A program made the position numbers and the translations under genes. DNA of 64,000 bases from an uncultured Actinomycetes bacterium (GTDB lineage: Bacteria; Actinomycetota; Geothermincolia; Fen-727; JACVIW01): NCBI GenBank assembly GCA_937127245.1, contig CAKZLU010000029.1, positions 236,752-300,751 of the forward strand, read 5' to 3'. A model generated the notes under the pieces. It was given only the letters and a program-made list of their open reading frames with translations. It searched no databases and was not told the origin of the DNA. Below, in pieces: positions 1-10,893 of the stretch (its first letter is position 1; each line of letters opens with the position of its first letter).

Positions 1-881
1 TTCAGGAGATAATACTTCGGCTTGAGAATTACTGGGCTCAGAAGGGGTTTCTAATAACCCAACCATACGACCTCGAGGTTGGCGCGGGGACATTTCATCC
101 TGATACCATGCTTCGTTGCCTCGGTCCGGAGCCGTGGCGCGTGGCGTATGTCCAACCCTCGAGAAGGCCGACGGATGGCAGATACGCTGAGAATCCAAAT
201 AGGGTCGGCAGACACTTCCAACTTCAAGTTATCGCGAAACCTTCGCCTGATGACATCATTGATGTTTACCTAGAAAGTCTGTATTCCCTCGGTATAGACC
301 CAAGGGAGCATGACATACGTCTTGTTGAGGACGATTGGGAGTCCCCGACATTGGGTGCCTGGGGCTTGGGTTGGGAGGTCTGGCTTGACGGAATGGAGAT
401 AACGCAGTTCACCTATTTTCAGCAGGTCGGCGGTTATGATTGCCGACCTGTTTCCGCGGAGATAACTTACGGACTTGAGAGAATATCAATGTATGTCCAG
501 AACGTGGACAACGTATTCGATGTCGCTTGGAACGCTCATGTTACGTACGGGGAGCTTTTTAAGGCGCCGGAGGTTCAATGGTCGAAGTACTCATTTGAGG
601 TGGCGCAAACGGAATTGCTCTTCAGGCTTTTCGATGATTTCGAAGAAGAATCCAAGGCGCTTTCTGCTCAAGGGCTGCTGTTTCCCGCCTATGATATGTG
701 TCTTAAGTGTTCCCACGTTTTCAATCTTCTTGATGCGAGGGGTGCGATAAGCGTTACCGAGAGGACTTCATACATTGCGAGAGTGCGCGCTCTGGCGAGG
801 GAATGTGCATCGCTATATCTTCAATGGAGAGAGGAACTTGGATATCCGCTCTTAAAGGAAAATGTATCTGATGTTGGGTGA
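1..881 (+). CDS. glyQ: Glycyl-tRNA synthetase alpha subunit (5' truncated by window edge)
   Basis: Catalytic subunit of the bacterial alpha2beta2 class II glycyl-tRNA synthetase, which charges tRNA-Gly in the cytosol. Reading from base 3 in frame, the first visible residues are [11 protein letters not shown], near the family N-terminus, so only a few codons lie outside the window. The family blocks [21 protein letters not shown] and [25 protein letters not shown] sequence follow, and the length of about 292 residues is normal. An internal ATG at 108 opens a shorter frame, but homology clearly extends upstream of it. The stop TGA (879-881) overlaps the GTG start of glyS, so the two subunits are translationally coupled. 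Confidence 0.97.
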   Translation, partial: QEIILRLENYWAQKGFLITQPYDLEVGAGTFHPDTMLRCLGPEPWRVAYVQPSRRPTDGRYAENPNRVGRHFQLQVIAKPSPDDIIDVYLESLYSLGIDPREHDIRLVEDDWESPTLGAWGLGWEVWLDGMEITQFTYFQQVGGYDCRPVSAEITYGLERISMYVQNVDNVFDVAWNAHVTYGELFKAPEVQWSKYSFEVAQTELLFRLFDDFEEESKALSAQGLLFPAYDMCLKCSHVFNLLDARGAISVTERTSYIARVRALARECASLYLQWREELGYPLLKENVSDVG

Positions 882-2965
882 GGGAGAAATTGGACCTTGT
901 ATTTGAGATCGGAACAGAAGATATGCCCGCTCAATCCGTTTACGCAGCCATTGAGCAACTCGAAACCCTGATACCCGCGCTTCTTGATTCGCGCGGTCTT
1001 GCTTGCGGTGAGTTCAACGTCTTGGCTACGCCCCGAAGGATTGCGGCTTTGATTAAGGGAATTCCGCCCGCGAGCAAGAGCACAATTTTGAAGAAAAAGG
1101 GGCCAGCGCTCAGTTCCGCGAAGTCTGAGGATGGTAACTGGACGCAGGCGGCTTCTGGCTTTGCGGCATCTCAGGGTGTCGCGGTTTCCGACCTCGTTGT
1201 CGAGGAAACGGATAGAGGACCTTACGTCTTCGCTGTAAAAGAGGTTCCGGGCGAGCCTGCGCTGGATATTTTGCCAGGGATTCTTGAAGAAATCATCCGG
1301 TCAATTAAATTCCCCAAGTCAATGAGGTGGGGTAATGGCGATGAGCGCTTCAGCCGTCCGGTGAGATGGATTTTGGCTGTTGCAGACGGGAAGACCGTTG
1401 AAGTGAAGTTCGGCGACGTGACCTCATCCAACTACACTTACGGGCACCGCTACCTTTCTAAGGGGAAGATAACAATCGCAGATCTGCTCTCTTACGAGGA
1501 GCTACTTTCTGAGCAGGGCGTTATGGTTTCACACCATGAGAGGAAACTCGAGATAATCTCACGCGCGCGCCAGCTATGCTCAGCGGTCAACTCGAACCCG
1601 CTACTCGATGAGGCTGTCCTTGATGAGGTGGTACAGCTTGTCGAGAGGCCGGCGGTATTGCTCGGCGCCTTTTCTGAAAAATATCTGTCCCTTCCCAGAG
1701 AAGTGATAATTCACGTCCTTCAATCCCACCAGAGATATTTTTCTGTGCAGGGCGGGGACGGCTCGCTTAAAGCGCTCTTTGTGGTTGTCCACAATGGCGA
1801 CGAGGCTTACAACGATACCATAAGAAAAGGTCATGAGAGGGTTATTGCAGCAAGGCTTGCGGACGCTGATTTCTTCTACCATGAGGACAGAAAACGAAAA
1901 CTTTCCGACAGGCTTGCAGAGCTTGAAAAGGTTGTGTATCAATCCGAACTCGGGAGCATGAGGGAGAAGGCATCGAGGCTCCAGAACCTTGCTTACTATC
2001 TTGCCGACACCTTCTCCTTCAGCGACGCAACTAAAGAAAGAGCGGCAAGAGCCGCGTTGCTCTCCAAATGCGATCTCGTCACGCATATGGTCGTCGAGTT
2101 CCCCGATCTTCAGGGGGTTATGGGTTCCATCTACGCTTTAGGGGACGGGGAGGATGAGAGGTGCGCGGTCGCGATTTTTGAGCAGTATTTGCCGAGGAAG
2201 AGCGGGGATGATTTTCCGAAAACCGAAGAAGGGATCCTCCTGTCCCTTGCTGAGAAAATTGACAATCTTGCGGCTTCGTTTGGGCTGGGGCACGTTCCTA
2301 CTGGGTCGGAGGACCCTTACGCTTTACGCAGACAAGTGCTTGGAATCCTTACTATCCTCACTTCCGTTGGTCTCGATCTTGATGTGGCCCAAGCGGTTCA
2401 CCGCGCCGCCTGGGCGATAGAAGATGAGGCGCACGGGTTTAAATGGAGCGCTTCGGCGATGGATGCTTTCAGCGAGTTTTTCAGGGGCAGGGAACGTGTT
2501 TTTTTTGAGGAAAAAGGTTATCGTTACGACCATGTCCAGGCGGTCCTCGCAAACTATTGGTCGAAGCCTTACAGGACTTTATTGTTACTGAAGGCGATTG
2601 AAAAAGAGAGGCTGGATGGAAGACTCGAGAATTTATTTACTGCATTTGAAAGATGCAATAATCTTTCCAAGGGGCATGCCGAAGACCACCTTCCCCGTGA
2701 TTTTCTAAGCGAACCCGTAGAGGTCGAACTCGTGAGAATCATTGAGGATATTGAACCCGGGGTGAAGGAAGATTTGGACCGGGCGGATTTTGAAGCGGCG
2801 TTTGAGCGGTTGGCAAGCTTGTGCGAACCCGTTGACAGGCTTTTTGACGAGGTCCTTATTATGGACGAGAACGAACGTCTCAGAAAAGCGCGGCTTTCGC
2901 TTCTCAGAAGGATAGTTGGACTTTTTGAAGGCGTCTGTGATTTTTCAAAGCTCAAGTGGGATTGA
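878..2965 (+). CDS. glyS: Glycyl-tRNA synthetase beta subunit
   Basis: Beta subunit of the tetrameric glycyl-tRNA synthetase, needed for tRNA-Gly recognition and aminoacylation. The 695-residue product starts with [10 protein letters not shown], the usual GlyS opening (family E-I-G-T-E-E-L-P), and carries the family blocks TPRRIA, KSMRW and FSRPVRW in the first third. The C-terminal third has the ALRR segment and a helical anticodon-binding region. The length matches the family. The GTG start overlaps the glyQ stop by four bases. The gene ends 161 bp before ppdK, and a hairpin with a T run lies in that gap. Confidence 0.97.
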   Translation: MREKLDLVFEIGTEDMPAQSVYAAIEQLETLIPALLDSRGLACGEFNVLATPRRIAALIKGIPPASKSTILKKKGPALSSAKSEDGNWTQAASGFAASQGVAVSDLVVEETDRGPYVFAVKEVPGEPALDILPGILEEIIRSIKFPKSMRWGNGDERFSRPVRWILAVADGKTVEVKFGDVTSSNYTYGHRYLSKGKITIADLLSYEELLSEQGVMVSHHERKLEIISRARQLCSAVNSNPLLDEAVLDEVVQLVERPAVLLGAFSEKYLSLPREVIIHVLQSHQRYFSVQGGDGSLKALFVVVHNGDEAYNDTIRKGHERVIAARLADADFFYHEDRKRKLSDRLAELEKVVYQSELGSMREKASRLQNLAYYLADTFSFSDATKERAARAALLSKCDLVTHMVVEFPDLQGVMGSIYALGDGEDERCAVAIFEQYLPRKSGDDFPKTEEGILLSLAEKIDNLAASFGLGHVPTGSEDPYALRRQVLGILTILTSVGLDLDVAQAVHRAAWAIEDEAHGFKWSASAMDAFSEFFRGRERVFFEEKGYRYDHVQAVLANYWSKPYRTLLLLKAIEKERLDGRLENLFTAFERCNNLSKGHAEDHLPRDFLSEPVEVELVRIIEDIEPGVKEDLDRADFEAAFERLASLCEPVDRLFDEVLIMDENERLRKARLSLLRRIVGLFEGVCDFSKLKWD

Positions 2966-3053
2966 GTTTTTGTGTTTTCAGTTTTAATAAGGTTCCCTCA
3001 AGGCATAAGGTCACCGCGAAAGTGGATAATATTCATTGGCAAGTAGCAGACGG

Positions 3054-3102
3054 GAAAGACAGATGAGATTTTCTCATTCAATCGGGTCTTTCTGGGCTTT
3101 TT
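3054..3102 (+). terminator. Nested hairpin with T run between glyS and ppdK
   Basis: An outer helix pairs GAAAGAC (3054-3060) with GTCTTTC (3086-3092). An inner helix pairs ATGAGA (3063-3068) with TCTCAT (3072-3077) around a TTT loop. A T run follows at about 3098. This fits an intrinsic terminator for glyQS or an attenuator in the ppdK leader; no clear promoter is visible after it. Confidence 0.45.
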
Positions 3103-3126
3103 AAAGACTGGAGAATGGAGGCAAGG

Positions 3127-5862
3127 ATGGGGGCGTCGCAAAATAAGTACGTCTATGATTTCGAAGAAGGCACCAAAGACATGAGAGACCTTCTCGGCGG
3201 AAAGGGTGCCAATCTCGCTGAGATGACGCGCATAGGAATCCCAGTTCCACCAGGTTTCACCATAACAACCGAAGCATGCGTTTATTTCTCACGCGAGGGG
3301 GATTTCCCGCCTGGTTTGCGCGAGGAGGTCGCCGAGCACTTGAAAAGGCTTGAGGAGAAGATGGGAAAGCGCCTCGGTGACCCGAATGACCCGCTTCTTG
3401 TTTCTGTTAGATCTGGGGCAAGAGCGAGCATGCCGGGAATGATGGACACCGTTTTAAACCTGGGCTTGAATGATGCATCCGTCCAGGGACTCACTTCAAA
3501 GATCGGAAATGAGAGGTTTGCCTGGGACTGCTACCGGAGATTCGTGGCGATGTTCGGTGATGTGGTTCTTGGCTTGAAGCCTGAGAAAAAAGAGGAAAGA
3601 GACCCCTTTGACGTGATTCTTGAAGAGAAGAAAAAAGAGGTTGGTGCTAGCCTTGACAACGAGCTTTCCGCCGAAGACCTCAAGGACCTTGTTTATAAGT
3701 TCAAAGAGGAGATAAAGGGCAGAAAAGGAATTGAATTCCCTCAGGATCCGCTCGAGCAGCTTGAAAAAGCGATAATCGCAGTGTTCAAATCCTGGGACAA
3801 TGAGAGAGCTGTTACTTACAGAAGGATTTACGACATACCGGATGATTGGGGTACGGCGGTAAACGTTCAGGCTATGGTGTTCGGTAATACCGGGGATAAC
3901 TCGGGCACAGGCGTTGGTTTTACGCGGAACCCCGCCACTGGGGAAAAGAGAATATTCGGCGAGTTTTTGATGAACGCGCAGGGCGAAGACGTTGTCGCCG
4001 GAATCAGGACTCCCCTTCAGCTCGACGAGCTGAAAAACTACCTTCCCGAAGCCTATGACGAGCTTGTCCGTATCAGCGAAATTCTTGACAGGCATTACAG
4101 GGACATGCAGGATTTTGAGTTCACGATCCAGGATGGCAAGCTCTGGATGCTCCAAACGCGCTCCGGAAAGCGCACCGGGTTTGCCGCCATAAGAATTGCC
4201 ATTGACATGGTTGAGGAAGGTCTCATCACTTCCGATGAGGCTCTTTCCAGAATTGACCCAGAAAGCCTCAATGACCTTCTCAGACCGGTTTTCGATCCGG
4301 AAGCCAAGGAAAAGGCAAGAAAAGAAGGCAAGATGGTTGCCACTGGGACAAAGGCCGGACCGGGCGCGGCGACGGGGCAGGTGGCGCTGTTCGCTTCGGA
4401 TGCTCATGAATGGAAGTCGAAAGAACCCGGTGCCCGCATTCTTCTGGTAAGACACGAGACAAGTCCCGAAGACATAAAAGGCATGGCGGCGGCTGAGGGC
4501 TTTCTGACACAGTTTGGTGGGGCAACCTCGCACGCCGCGCTTGTGGCGAGGCAGATGGGAAAGGTTTGCATAGTGGGGTGCGGTGCCCTTGACATCGACT
4601 ACGAGAACAGGTTGCTGAGTATAAGAAAGCCCGACGGAGAGGTCATCCAGGTAAGGGAGGGCGAGTGGCTCTCGCTGGACGGAACCGCGGGAGAAGTTTA
4701 CCTAGGGAAAATCGAAACAAGACCTTCCGAAGTTGAGCAGGTGCTAATCACCGGGACCCTGAAACCGGAAGATTCACAAATATACCAGGAGTTTGAGAAA
4801 TTGATGAGATGGGCGGATGAGAGAAGAAGGTTGAAAATCCGCACGAACGCCGACACTCCTGAGCAGGCGAGCAAAGCCATCGCTTTTGGAGCGGAGGGAA
4901 TAGGTCTGTGCAGGACAGAGCACATGTTCTTCGGCGAAGATCGAATAGTTGCTGTCAGGCAGATGATTCTTGCCGACACAGAGGAGGGAAGAAAGAAAGC
5001 TCTCGATAAGATTTTTCCAATGCAGAAGGATGATTTTGCCGGAATCTTTCGAGTTATGGAGGGAAGACCCGTGACGATTCGCCTTCTTGACCCACCCCTT
5101 CATGAATTTCTTCCGCAAGGAAAAGAGGAGATCGCCGAAGTGGCGCGCGAACTAGGGGTTAGTGTTGATGTGGTTGAGGAGCGCAACAGGCACTTGAAGG
5201 AAGCAAACCCGATGCTCGGTCACAGAGGATGTCGCTTAGGGGTAACCCATCCTGAGATATACAGAATGCAGGTGAGAGCAATAATATCTGCCGCCTGCGA
5301 AGTGGCAGCTCAAGGGGTTCCGGTAAAGCCTGAAATAATGATTCCCCTCATTGCTACAGGGCATGAGATGTCATTTTTTGCAAATCTTGTTCGCGAGGTC
5401 GCCTCCGAGGTGATGAACGAGCGCGGGGTTGAAATCGAATACTCTGTGGGTACCATGGTTGAGCTTCCCAGGGCATGCGTGGTGGCTGACGAGATAGCCC
5501 AGAACGCCGAGTTTTTCTCCTTTGGAACAAATGACTTGACGCAGACGGTTTACGGAATATCAAGGGATGACGTGAAAGGATTCCTGCCCACGTATATCGA
5601 CATGGACATTTTCCCGTTTGACCCCTTCCACAGGCTTGACCAGGAGGGAGTCGGTGATCTCATGAGAATGGGCATAGAGCGCGGCAGAAAGCAACGGGCG
5701 GACTTGAAAGTTGGGATTTGCGGCGAGCACGGGGGCGAGCCTTCGAGCGTTAGATTCTGCCACAGGATAGGCCTTGACTACGTTTCATGTTCCCCCTACA
5801 GGGTGCCGGTTGCGCGGCTTGCCGCAGCTCAAGCTAACCTGGGCGATAAGGAAGCTGATTAG
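3127..5862 (+). CDS. ppdK: Pyruvate, phosphate dikinase
   Basis: Interconverts pyruvate + ATP + Pi and phosphoenolpyruvate + AMP + PPi (EC 2.7.9.1), which serves glycolysis or gluconeogenesis in anaerobes. The N-terminal ATP-grasp domain shows GGKGANLAEM and SVRSGARASMPGMMDTVLNLG. The swivelling phosphohistidine domain has GGATSHAALVARQMGK with the catalytic His at about residue 469. The C-terminal PEP-binding barrel has GIGLCRTEHMF, MLGHRGCRLG and the CGEHGGEP loop with the catalytic Cys at about 865. An earlier in-frame ATG exists at 3115, but GGAGGCAAGG sits just before the ATG at 3127 and the conserved N-terminus begins there. The length (911 residues) is typical. The next gene follows after 15 bp. 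Confidence 0.97.
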   Translation: MGASQNKYVYDFEEGTKDMRDLLGGKGANLAEMTRIGIPVPPGFTITTEACVYFSREGDFPPGLREEVAEHLKRLEEKMGKRLGDPNDPLLVSVRSGARASMPGMMDTVLNLGLNDASVQGLTSKIGNERFAWDCYRRFVAMFGDVVLGLKPEKKEERDPFDVILEEKKKEVGASLDNELSAEDLKDLVYKFKEEIKGRKGIEFPQDPLEQLEKAIIAVFKSWDNERAVTYRRIYDIPDDWGTAVNVQAMVFGNTGDNSGTGVGFTRNPATGEKRIFGEFLMNAQGEDVVAGIRTPLQLDELKNYLPEAYDELVRISEILDRHYRDMQDFEFTIQDGKLWMLQTRSGKRTGFAAIRIAIDMVEEGLITSDEALSRIDPESLNDLLRPVFDPEAKEKARKEGKMVATGTKAGPGAATGQVALFASDAHEWKSKEPGARILLVRHETSPEDIKGMAAAEGFLTQFGGATSHAALVARQMGKVCIVGCGALDIDYENRLLSIRKPDGEVIQVREGEWLSLDGTAGEVYLGKIETRPSEVEQVLITGTLKPEDSQIYQEFEKLMRWADERRRLKIRTNADTPEQASKAIAFGAEGIGLCRTEHMFFGEDRIVAVRQMILADTEEGRKKALDKIFPMQKDDFAGIFRVMEGRPVTIRLLDPPLHEFLPQGKEEIAEVARELGVSVDVVEERNRHLKEANPMLGHRGCRLGVTHPEIYRMQVRAIISAACEVAAQGVPVKPEIMIPLIATGHEMSFFANLVREVASEVMNERGVEIEYSVGTMVELPRACVVADEIAQNAEFFSFGTNDLTQTVYGISRDDVKGFLPTYIDMDIFPFDPFHRLDQEGVGDLMRMGIERGRKQRADLKVGICGEHGGEPSSVRFCHRIGLDYVSCSPYRVPVARLAAAQANLGDKEAD

Positions 5863-5877
5863 AGAGGAGACTGAGTC

Positions 5878-6471
5878 ATGTTAATTGTTGGAATTAACGG
5901 TTCACCGGACCGCTCCGGGAGCACCGCTTTTCTGATCGAGGAGATTCTGAAACACTGCGTCTCGCTCGGCGCGCAGACTCAGATTATTCAAGTTATGGAC
6001 GCCTTGAGGGAGCAGGAAAGACCCTACTGCATAGCCTGCGCCACTCCTTGCCCGGAGAAATGCCATCAAATTGAAAGCCTGGCAAACGCTTACGACCTTT
6101 TGAGGAAATGCGACGCGCTAGTGGTGGGAAGTCCCGTTTATTTCGGTACTTTAAGCGCGCCGCTGAAAGCTTTCTGGGACAAGAGCAGAAACCTGCGTGG
6201 GGAGAAGGCGCTGGTTAACAAACCCGCCGGAGCGGTCGCCGTAGGCGCGGCAAGGTTTGGTGGACAGGAGACGACCGTCAGGGCTATACAGGATATTCTT
6301 CTTGTCCACGGAATGCGCATAGTTGGTGACGGTTCGGAAAGGGGAGGCGCGGGGCATCAAGGGGTATGTGCCACCAGACCCGCAAATGAGGATTCCTTTG
6401 CGATCGAACGCGCTCGGATAATGGCACAGGGCTTGTATGAGGCTTCAAGGGAAAGGGAGTCTCGAGGTTGA
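5878..6471 (+). CDS. NADPH-dependent FMN reductase / iron-sulfur flavoprotein-like flavodoxin-fold protein
   Basis: Flavodoxin-like FMN protein of 197 residues. It opens with a phosphate-binding loop, GINGSPDRSGST (residues 5-16), and has the FMN-contact motif VVGSPVYFGTLSAPLKAFWDK-like block at about 82-102. Four cysteines around residues 51-61 (YCIACATPCPEKC) resemble the compact Cys motif of iron-sulfur flavoproteins, so a 4Fe-4S cluster is possible, although the spacing is not the classical one. The natural electron donor and acceptor cannot be read from sequence. It lies in the ppdK-dgt run; its stop overlaps the TTG start of dgt, and an AGAGGAG ribosome-binding site precedes its ATG. 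Confidence 0.8.
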   Translation: MLIVGINGSPDRSGSTAFLIEEILKHCVSLGAQTQIIQVMDALREQERPYCIACATPCPEKCHQIESLANAYDLLRKCDALVVGSPVYFGTLSAPLKAFWDKSRNLRGEKALVNKPAGAVAVGAARFGGQETTVRAIQDILLVHGMRIVGDGSERGGAGHQGVCATRPANEDSFAIERARIMAQGLYEASRERESRG

Positions 6472-7469
6472 CAATCAAGGAGAGGATCGAGGAACTGGAA
6501 AGAAGGACGCTTTCTCCTAAAGCCTCTCTTTCCGCGGAAACAAAGGGAAGGATGCGCCCCGAGCAACCGTGCTCCATAAGGACGGAGTATCAGAGAGACC
6601 GAGACAGGATAATCCATTCCAAATCATTCAGAAGGCTAAAACACAAGACCCAGGTTTTCCTTGCCCCGGAGGGAGACCATTACAGGACCCGACTGACGCA
6701 CACGATGGAGGTCTCCCAAATTTCGCGGACGGTGGCGCGCGCTTTGCTTTTAAACGAGGATTTGACCGAGGCAATAGCTCTCGGGCATGACTTGGGACAC
6801 ACTCCTTTCGGCCATATAGGAGAGAACGCGCTTTCCAAGTTTCTTCCCAACAAGTTCGAGCATAACAAACAGAGTCTGAGAGTTGTTGACGTTCTTGAGT
6901 ATGAGGGGAAGGGTTTGAATCTTACCTGGGAAGTTAGGGATGGCATACTCAACCATACTGGAGAGGGAATGCCATCCACGCTCGAGGGTCAAATAGTCAG
7001 AATCGCTGATAGAATAGCGTATATCAATCACGATATTGACGATGCGCTGCGGGCTGGAATACTTAAGCCAGAGGACCTTCCCACAGAGCCTATCGAGGTC
7101 ATGGGGCGCTATCCCGGGCAGAGGATAGATTATCTCACTCACGACCTTGTGGAAAACAGTTTTGGCAGGGACGAGATTCAAATGAGCCCAAAGACCGCGC
7201 GGCTGATGAACGAGCTACGGGAATTCCTGTTCGAGAAGGTATACATTGGTTCGATTGCGAAGACAGAGGAGGAGAAGGCTGTTCGCGTGCTCGAGTCACT
7301 TGCCGAGTTCTACATTGCCAAGCCGCATGAGATGCCTGACGAGTTCCAACCGAAGAAGGAAGAGGACCTATACATAAAAGTCTGTGATTACGTGGCTGGC
7401 ATGACTGACAGGTACGCGCTTAGAAAGTACCAGGAGTTATTCATGCCGAGCTCCTGGATGGTCGATTGA
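6468..7469 (+). CDS. dgt: Deoxyguanosinetriphosphate triphosphohydrolase-like HD protein
   Basis: HD-superfamily dNTP triphosphohydrolase that splits dGTP or other dNTPs into deoxynucleoside and triphosphate. The 333-residue protein has the Dgt opening FRRLKHKTQVF, the metal-binding H...HD set in TRLTHTMEV and ALGHDLGHTPFGH, and the later D in ADRIAYINHDIDD. The length matches the shorter Dgt-like group found in front of dnaG in Gram-positive bacteria. TTG is the only suitable start, overlapping the upstream stop. Placement just before dnaG-rpoD is a common arrangement and suggests a role in dNTP pool control during replication. Confidence 0.93.
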   Translation: MTIKERIEELERRTLSPKASLSAETKGRMRPEQPCSIRTEYQRDRDRIIHSKSFRRLKHKTQVFLAPEGDHYRTRLTHTMEVSQISRTVARALLLNEDLTEAIALGHDLGHTPFGHIGENALSKFLPNKFEHNKQSLRVVDVLEYEGKGLNLTWEVRDGILNHTGEGMPSTLEGQIVRIADRIAYINHDIDDALRAGILKPEDLPTEPIEVMGRYPGQRIDYLTHDLVENSFGRDEIQMSPKTARLMNELREFLFEKVYIGSIAKTEEEKAVRVLESLAEFYIAKPHEMPDEFQPKKEEDLYIKVCDYVAGMTDRYALRKYQELFMPSSWMVD

Positions 7470-7518
7470 TTATGCGTGCTGCGGGACCATACACCTGCTG
7501 TCCGAAACCGCCGCTTAC

Positions 7519-7536
7519 AGGTCATAGCGATGACCT
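7519..7536 (+). other. Perfect hairpin in dnaG leader
   Basis: AGGTCAT (7519-7525) pairs with ATGACCT (7530-7536) around an AGCG loop. It ends three bases before the AGAGGTGAG ribosome-binding site of dnaG, so it could affect dnaG translation or mRNA processing. It has no T tract. Confidence 0.4.
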
Positions 7537-7552
7537 TTAGAGGTGAGCTTTA

Positions 7553-9397
7553 ATGTCGCCTTCAGGGCGAATAAGGGATACAGACATCGAGGAAGTAAGA
7601 GAGAGAACGGATATCGTTCAACTTATATCCGAGTACGTGCCTTTAAAGAAATCAGGGCGTGAGTTCAGGGGACCATGCCCTTTTCACGCGGAAAAGGACC
7701 CTTCATTTTACGTGAACCCCGCAAAAGGAGTTTACTTCTGCTTCGGATGCAAAGCCTCGGGTGGGGTTTTCAATTTTCTCATGCAGATTGAGGGTTTAAG
7801 TTTCAATGAGGCTGTGGAAAAACTCGCCGATAGGCTCGGTTACCGGCTTACCTACGAGTTGCTGACGCCCGAGGAGGAGAAAGCCCGCTCAGCGAAAGAC
7901 AGGCTATTTGACCTTTTGAGAACAGCGGCCGAGTACTATAACCACCTTTTAACCGAAACCAATGAGGGCAAAGAGGGGCTATCCTATCTTGAACGCAGGG
8001 GAATCGGACCTGAGGTGATTAAAAGCTTCATGCTTGGATTTGCGCCTGCCGGTTGGAGCCATCTTTCGGAGTTTCTCGCTAAGAAAGGCTATTCGGAAAG
8101 AGAAATCGTCACCGCTGGTCTTGCTAAGCCGCGTCCAAGAGCCCCCAGCGGCGAAAGAGGAATCTACGACATATTCAGAAATAGGATAATATTTCCCATT
8201 TTTGACTCGAGAGGCAGGGTAATAGCTTTCGGGGGGCGCTGTCTTGATGAGACAGCATCCCCCGAGGAGCCCAAATACATTAACTCCCCCGAAACGCCTG
8301 TTTATCAGAAGAGCAAGGTTCTCTACGGCTTTTATCAGGCAAGAAAGAGCATCCAGGACAAGGGGGAAATAATAATCGTCGAAGGCTATACTGATCTTCT
8401 CGCTCTTTTCAAGGCTGGAATAACCTGGGCCGTGGCGACATTAGGCACTGCACTAACAGTTCACCACTTTTCTCTTCTCGGGAAGTTCTGTGAGAGGATA
8501 TACTTAGCTTTTGACTCGGACCGTGCGGGGATAGAGGCTGCCAGAAGGCCGATTGATTTCTGGGATAGGTTCAGAATAGAAACTTTCGTTGTCAATCTTC
8601 CGGATGGAGAGGACCCCGCTTCAATGATGGAGAGTGGCAAGGTAGATGAGTTCCTCCAACTCCTCTCGAGCGCCGAGGGGCTTTTCGAGTTCGCGGCAAA
8701 GCTCACGGTCAGCAGGTATGATACCAAAACCGCGCTTGGCAGGACGAAAGCCTTAGAATCTTGCGTGCCCCTTCTTGCAAAACTCTCAACCGATGATTTG
8801 AAGCCGTTGAGAGATGACTTGATAAGAAAACTCAGCGGCTGGCTTGATCTCCCGCAGGAAACCGTAAGAATTTTCTCAAGAAGGGCTTTAAGGGGGAAAA
8901 GGTCCTCCCGCGAAACCGACTCCACCGGAATCTTGACGCCTTCCTCGCGAATAGAAAGGGAAGCGCTTCGCATACTTCTGCATGATCCTATAGCCTTAAT
9001 TGAGCATTCTTACCTTGACGCGGACTATTTCGAGGATGAAATAAACAAAAAAATTATCTCAATGCTGAAGGAAATCCTATCTTTTGGCGAAGAAGAAATA
9101 ATTGCCAGTTATGAGAGGATGGTATCGAAAATGCTTGAATCACTGCAGGAGGGGGAACTTAAAGAGAGGATTGCGCGTCTATTAATTGAGAGCCCCCCCG
9201 ATGATGTGGATGGCTCGAGGGACAAAGTCTTTGAGCGGTTGTCTTATCTGTTTTTCAAGAGGATGAAAAGGAGGATCGAGGCCGAGATAGGAAAAATCGA
9301 CAAAAAGCTTGAACCCAAGAAGTATGAGGCGCTCTGTAACAGATTGATAGAGATAGACCAGGTAATTAAGGAGCAGTTCCCCTACGACCACAGTTGA
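7553..9397 (+). CDS. dnaG: DNA primase
   Basis: Synthesises RNA primers at the replication fork. The N-terminal CHC2 zinc-binding domain shows CPFHAEKDPSF and YFCFGCKASGG (residues about 39-75). The central TOPRIM catalytic domain follows, with the VEGYTDLLAL and AFDSDRAGIEAARR blocks carrying the acidic metal ligands. The C-terminal part is the helicase-binding region and is less conserved. The 614-residue length is typical. The ATG is preceded by AGAGGTGAG. It sits between dgt and rpoD in the classical macromolecular-synthesis order (without rpsU). Confidence 0.96.
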   Translation: MSPSGRIRDTDIEEVRERTDIVQLISEYVPLKKSGREFRGPCPFHAEKDPSFYVNPAKGVYFCFGCKASGGVFNFLMQIEGLSFNEAVEKLADRLGYRLTYELLTPEEEKARSAKDRLFDLLRTAAEYYNHLLTETNEGKEGLSYLERRGIGPEVIKSFMLGFAPAGWSHLSEFLAKKGYSEREIVTAGLAKPRPRAPSGERGIYDIFRNRIIFPIFDSRGRVIAFGGRCLDETASPEEPKYINSPETPVYQKSKVLYGFYQARKSIQDKGEIIIVEGYTDLLALFKAGITWAVATLGTALTVHHFSLLGKFCERIYLAFDSDRAGIEAARRPIDFWDRFRIETFVVNLPDGEDPASMMESGKVDEFLQLLSSAEGLFEFAAKLTVSRYDTKTALGRTKALESCVPLLAKLSTDDLKPLRDDLIRKLSGWLDLPQETVRIFSRRALRGKRSSRETDSTGILTPSSRIEREALRILLHDPIALIEHSYLDADYFEDEINKKIISMLKEILSFGEEEIIASYERMVSKMLESLQEGELKERIARLLIESPPDDVDGSRDKVFERLSYLFFKRMKRRIEAEIGKIDKKLEPKKYEALCNRLIEIDQVIKEQFPYDHS

Positions 9398-9547
9398 CGT
9401 TTTATCATATGGTTTTGATGTTCTATAATTATAAAAATTTATTGTTTCAAATTTGCTGCTATTTACGTTTTATCGAAGTGGTGACCCTTGCTCTTCACTG
9501 ATGATTTTTCTGATTTCAAATCTTGATAAGGGAAGGTGAGATTTTAC

Positions 9548-10738
9548 GTGTCTGATGAATGGAAAGACCTTGATTTCGACGAGATAAGGGATCTCGCCGA
9601 AATGGGCAAGGAGAAAGGTTTTTTAACTACGGATGAGATATTGGAAAGGCTTAAGGTAGTGGAGTTGACTCCTGACCAGATTGACAGCGTTTTTGTGCGA
9701 CTTTCCGACATGGGCATAGAGATTACCGATGAGGTCGTTGATGAGATAAAGGACGAGATCGACATCACGGGGGACAAAATCGCGGAGAAACTCATCGGTG
9801 AGGATATAGACCTTTCGGTTCAAGCGGCCACCAACGACCCGGTGAGAATGTACCTGAAGGAAATTGGTAAGGTTCCGCTCCTTACCGCTGAGGAGGAGGT
9901 GGAACTTGCAAAAAAGATTGAGGCAAGGGAAAAGGCGCTCGAAAAATTGAATTCGGGTCAAAATTTGAGCGAGAAGGAGATCGAAAGGCTCAGGAAAATA
10001 GAGGCGGAGGGTTTGGAAGCGAAGAAGAAGCTGGTCGAGGCTAACCTCCGGCTCGTCGTAAGTATTGCCAAAAGGTACGTGGGCAGGGGGATGCTCTTTC
10101 TCGATCTTATCCAGGAGGGGAACCTCGGTCTAATTAGAGCTGTGGAGAAGTTCGATTACTCTAAAGGTTATAAGTTCAGTACTTATGCCACGTGGTGGAT
10201 AAGGCAGGCCATAACGAGGGCAATTGCCGACCAGGCGCGCACCATTAGAATACCCGTGCACATGGTGGAGACCATAAACAAACTTGTCAGAGTCCAGAGG
10301 CAACTTCTTCAGGACCTCGGCAGGGAACCCACACCCGAGGAGATCGCTGAGGAAATGGAGATATCCCCGGAGAAGGTGAGGGAGATACTGAAGGTCAGCC
10401 AGGAGCCGGTATCTCTGGAGACTCCCATTGGGGAGGAAGAGGACAGTCATTTAGGCGATTTCATAGAGGACAGGACCGTTGAGGTTCCGGGCGAGGCCGC
10501 GGCGACAAAACTGTTGAGGGAACAGCTCGAGGAAGTTCTTGACGATTTAAGCACGAGGGAAAAAAGAGTTATCCAGCTGAGGTTCGGGCTTTTAGACGGG
10601 CAGCCGAGGACTTTGGAGGAAGTGGGGAGGGTCTTCGGTGTTACCCGCGAACGCATAAGGCAGATAGAATCAAAAACTCTCGCCAAGCTCAGGCATCCGT
10701 GCAGAAGCGGCAAACTCCGCGACTATATAGAGGAATAA
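9548..10738 (+). CDS. rpoD: RNA polymerase principal sigma factor (sigma70/RpoD)
   Basis: Housekeeping sigma factor. The short acidic N-terminal region 1.1 is followed by region 1.2 ([17 protein letters not shown]), region 2 with [17 protein letters not shown] and [15 protein letters not shown], region 3, and region 4 with [16 protein letters not shown] and the helix-turn-helix [19 protein letters not shown]. The -10 and -35 recognition helices look intact, which agrees with the TATAAT and TTGnnn elements seen elsewhere here. A GTG at 9536 is also in frame, but GGAAGGTGAG lies 7 bases before the GTG at 9548, which I prefer. The gap after dnaG is about 150 bp and AT-rich. Confidence 0.96.
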   Translation: MSDEWKDLDFDEIRDLAEMGKEKGFLTTDEILERLKVVELTPDQIDSVFVRLSDMGIEITDEVVDEIKDEIDITGDKIAEKLIGEDIDLSVQAATNDPVRMYLKEIGKVPLLTAEEEVELAKKIEAREKALEKLNSGQNLSEKEIERLRKIEAEGLEAKKKLVEANLRLVVSIAKRYVGRGMLFLDLIQEGNLGLIRAVEKFDYSKGYKFSTYATWWIRQAITRAIADQARTIRIPVHMVETINKLVRVQRQLLQDLGREPTPEEIAEEMEISPEKVREILKVSQEPVSLETPIGEEEDSHLGDFIEDRTVEVPGEAAATKLLREQLEEVLDDLSTREKRVIQLRFGLLDGQPRTLEEVGRVFGVTRERIRQIESKTLAKLRHPCRSGKLRDYIEE

Positions 10739-10893
10739 GAGTCTCACAATCTTTTTTAGGATTGCGACCGAGGATTTCTGGTTGAGGGTTATCATTCCCG
10801 CGCGCGTGTTTGGATGCTATCTTTGTGTCTAACTTGATTCTATAATGAATGTCTGTTTTGCTGATGCTTGGCAATCTGGGAAAGGGGCGGAAA

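Noticed and set aside
3496..4533. 345-codon open frame antisense to ppdK
   Set aside because: It is a shadow of the strongly conserved ppdK frame, with no ribosome-binding site or recognisable domain. The same holds for the many antisense frames in glyS, dnaG, rpoD and others.
9394..9429. rpoD promoter from TTGACG (9394) and TATAAT (9424)
   Set aside because: The spacer would be 24 bp, too long for sigma70; no better -35 fits the good -10.
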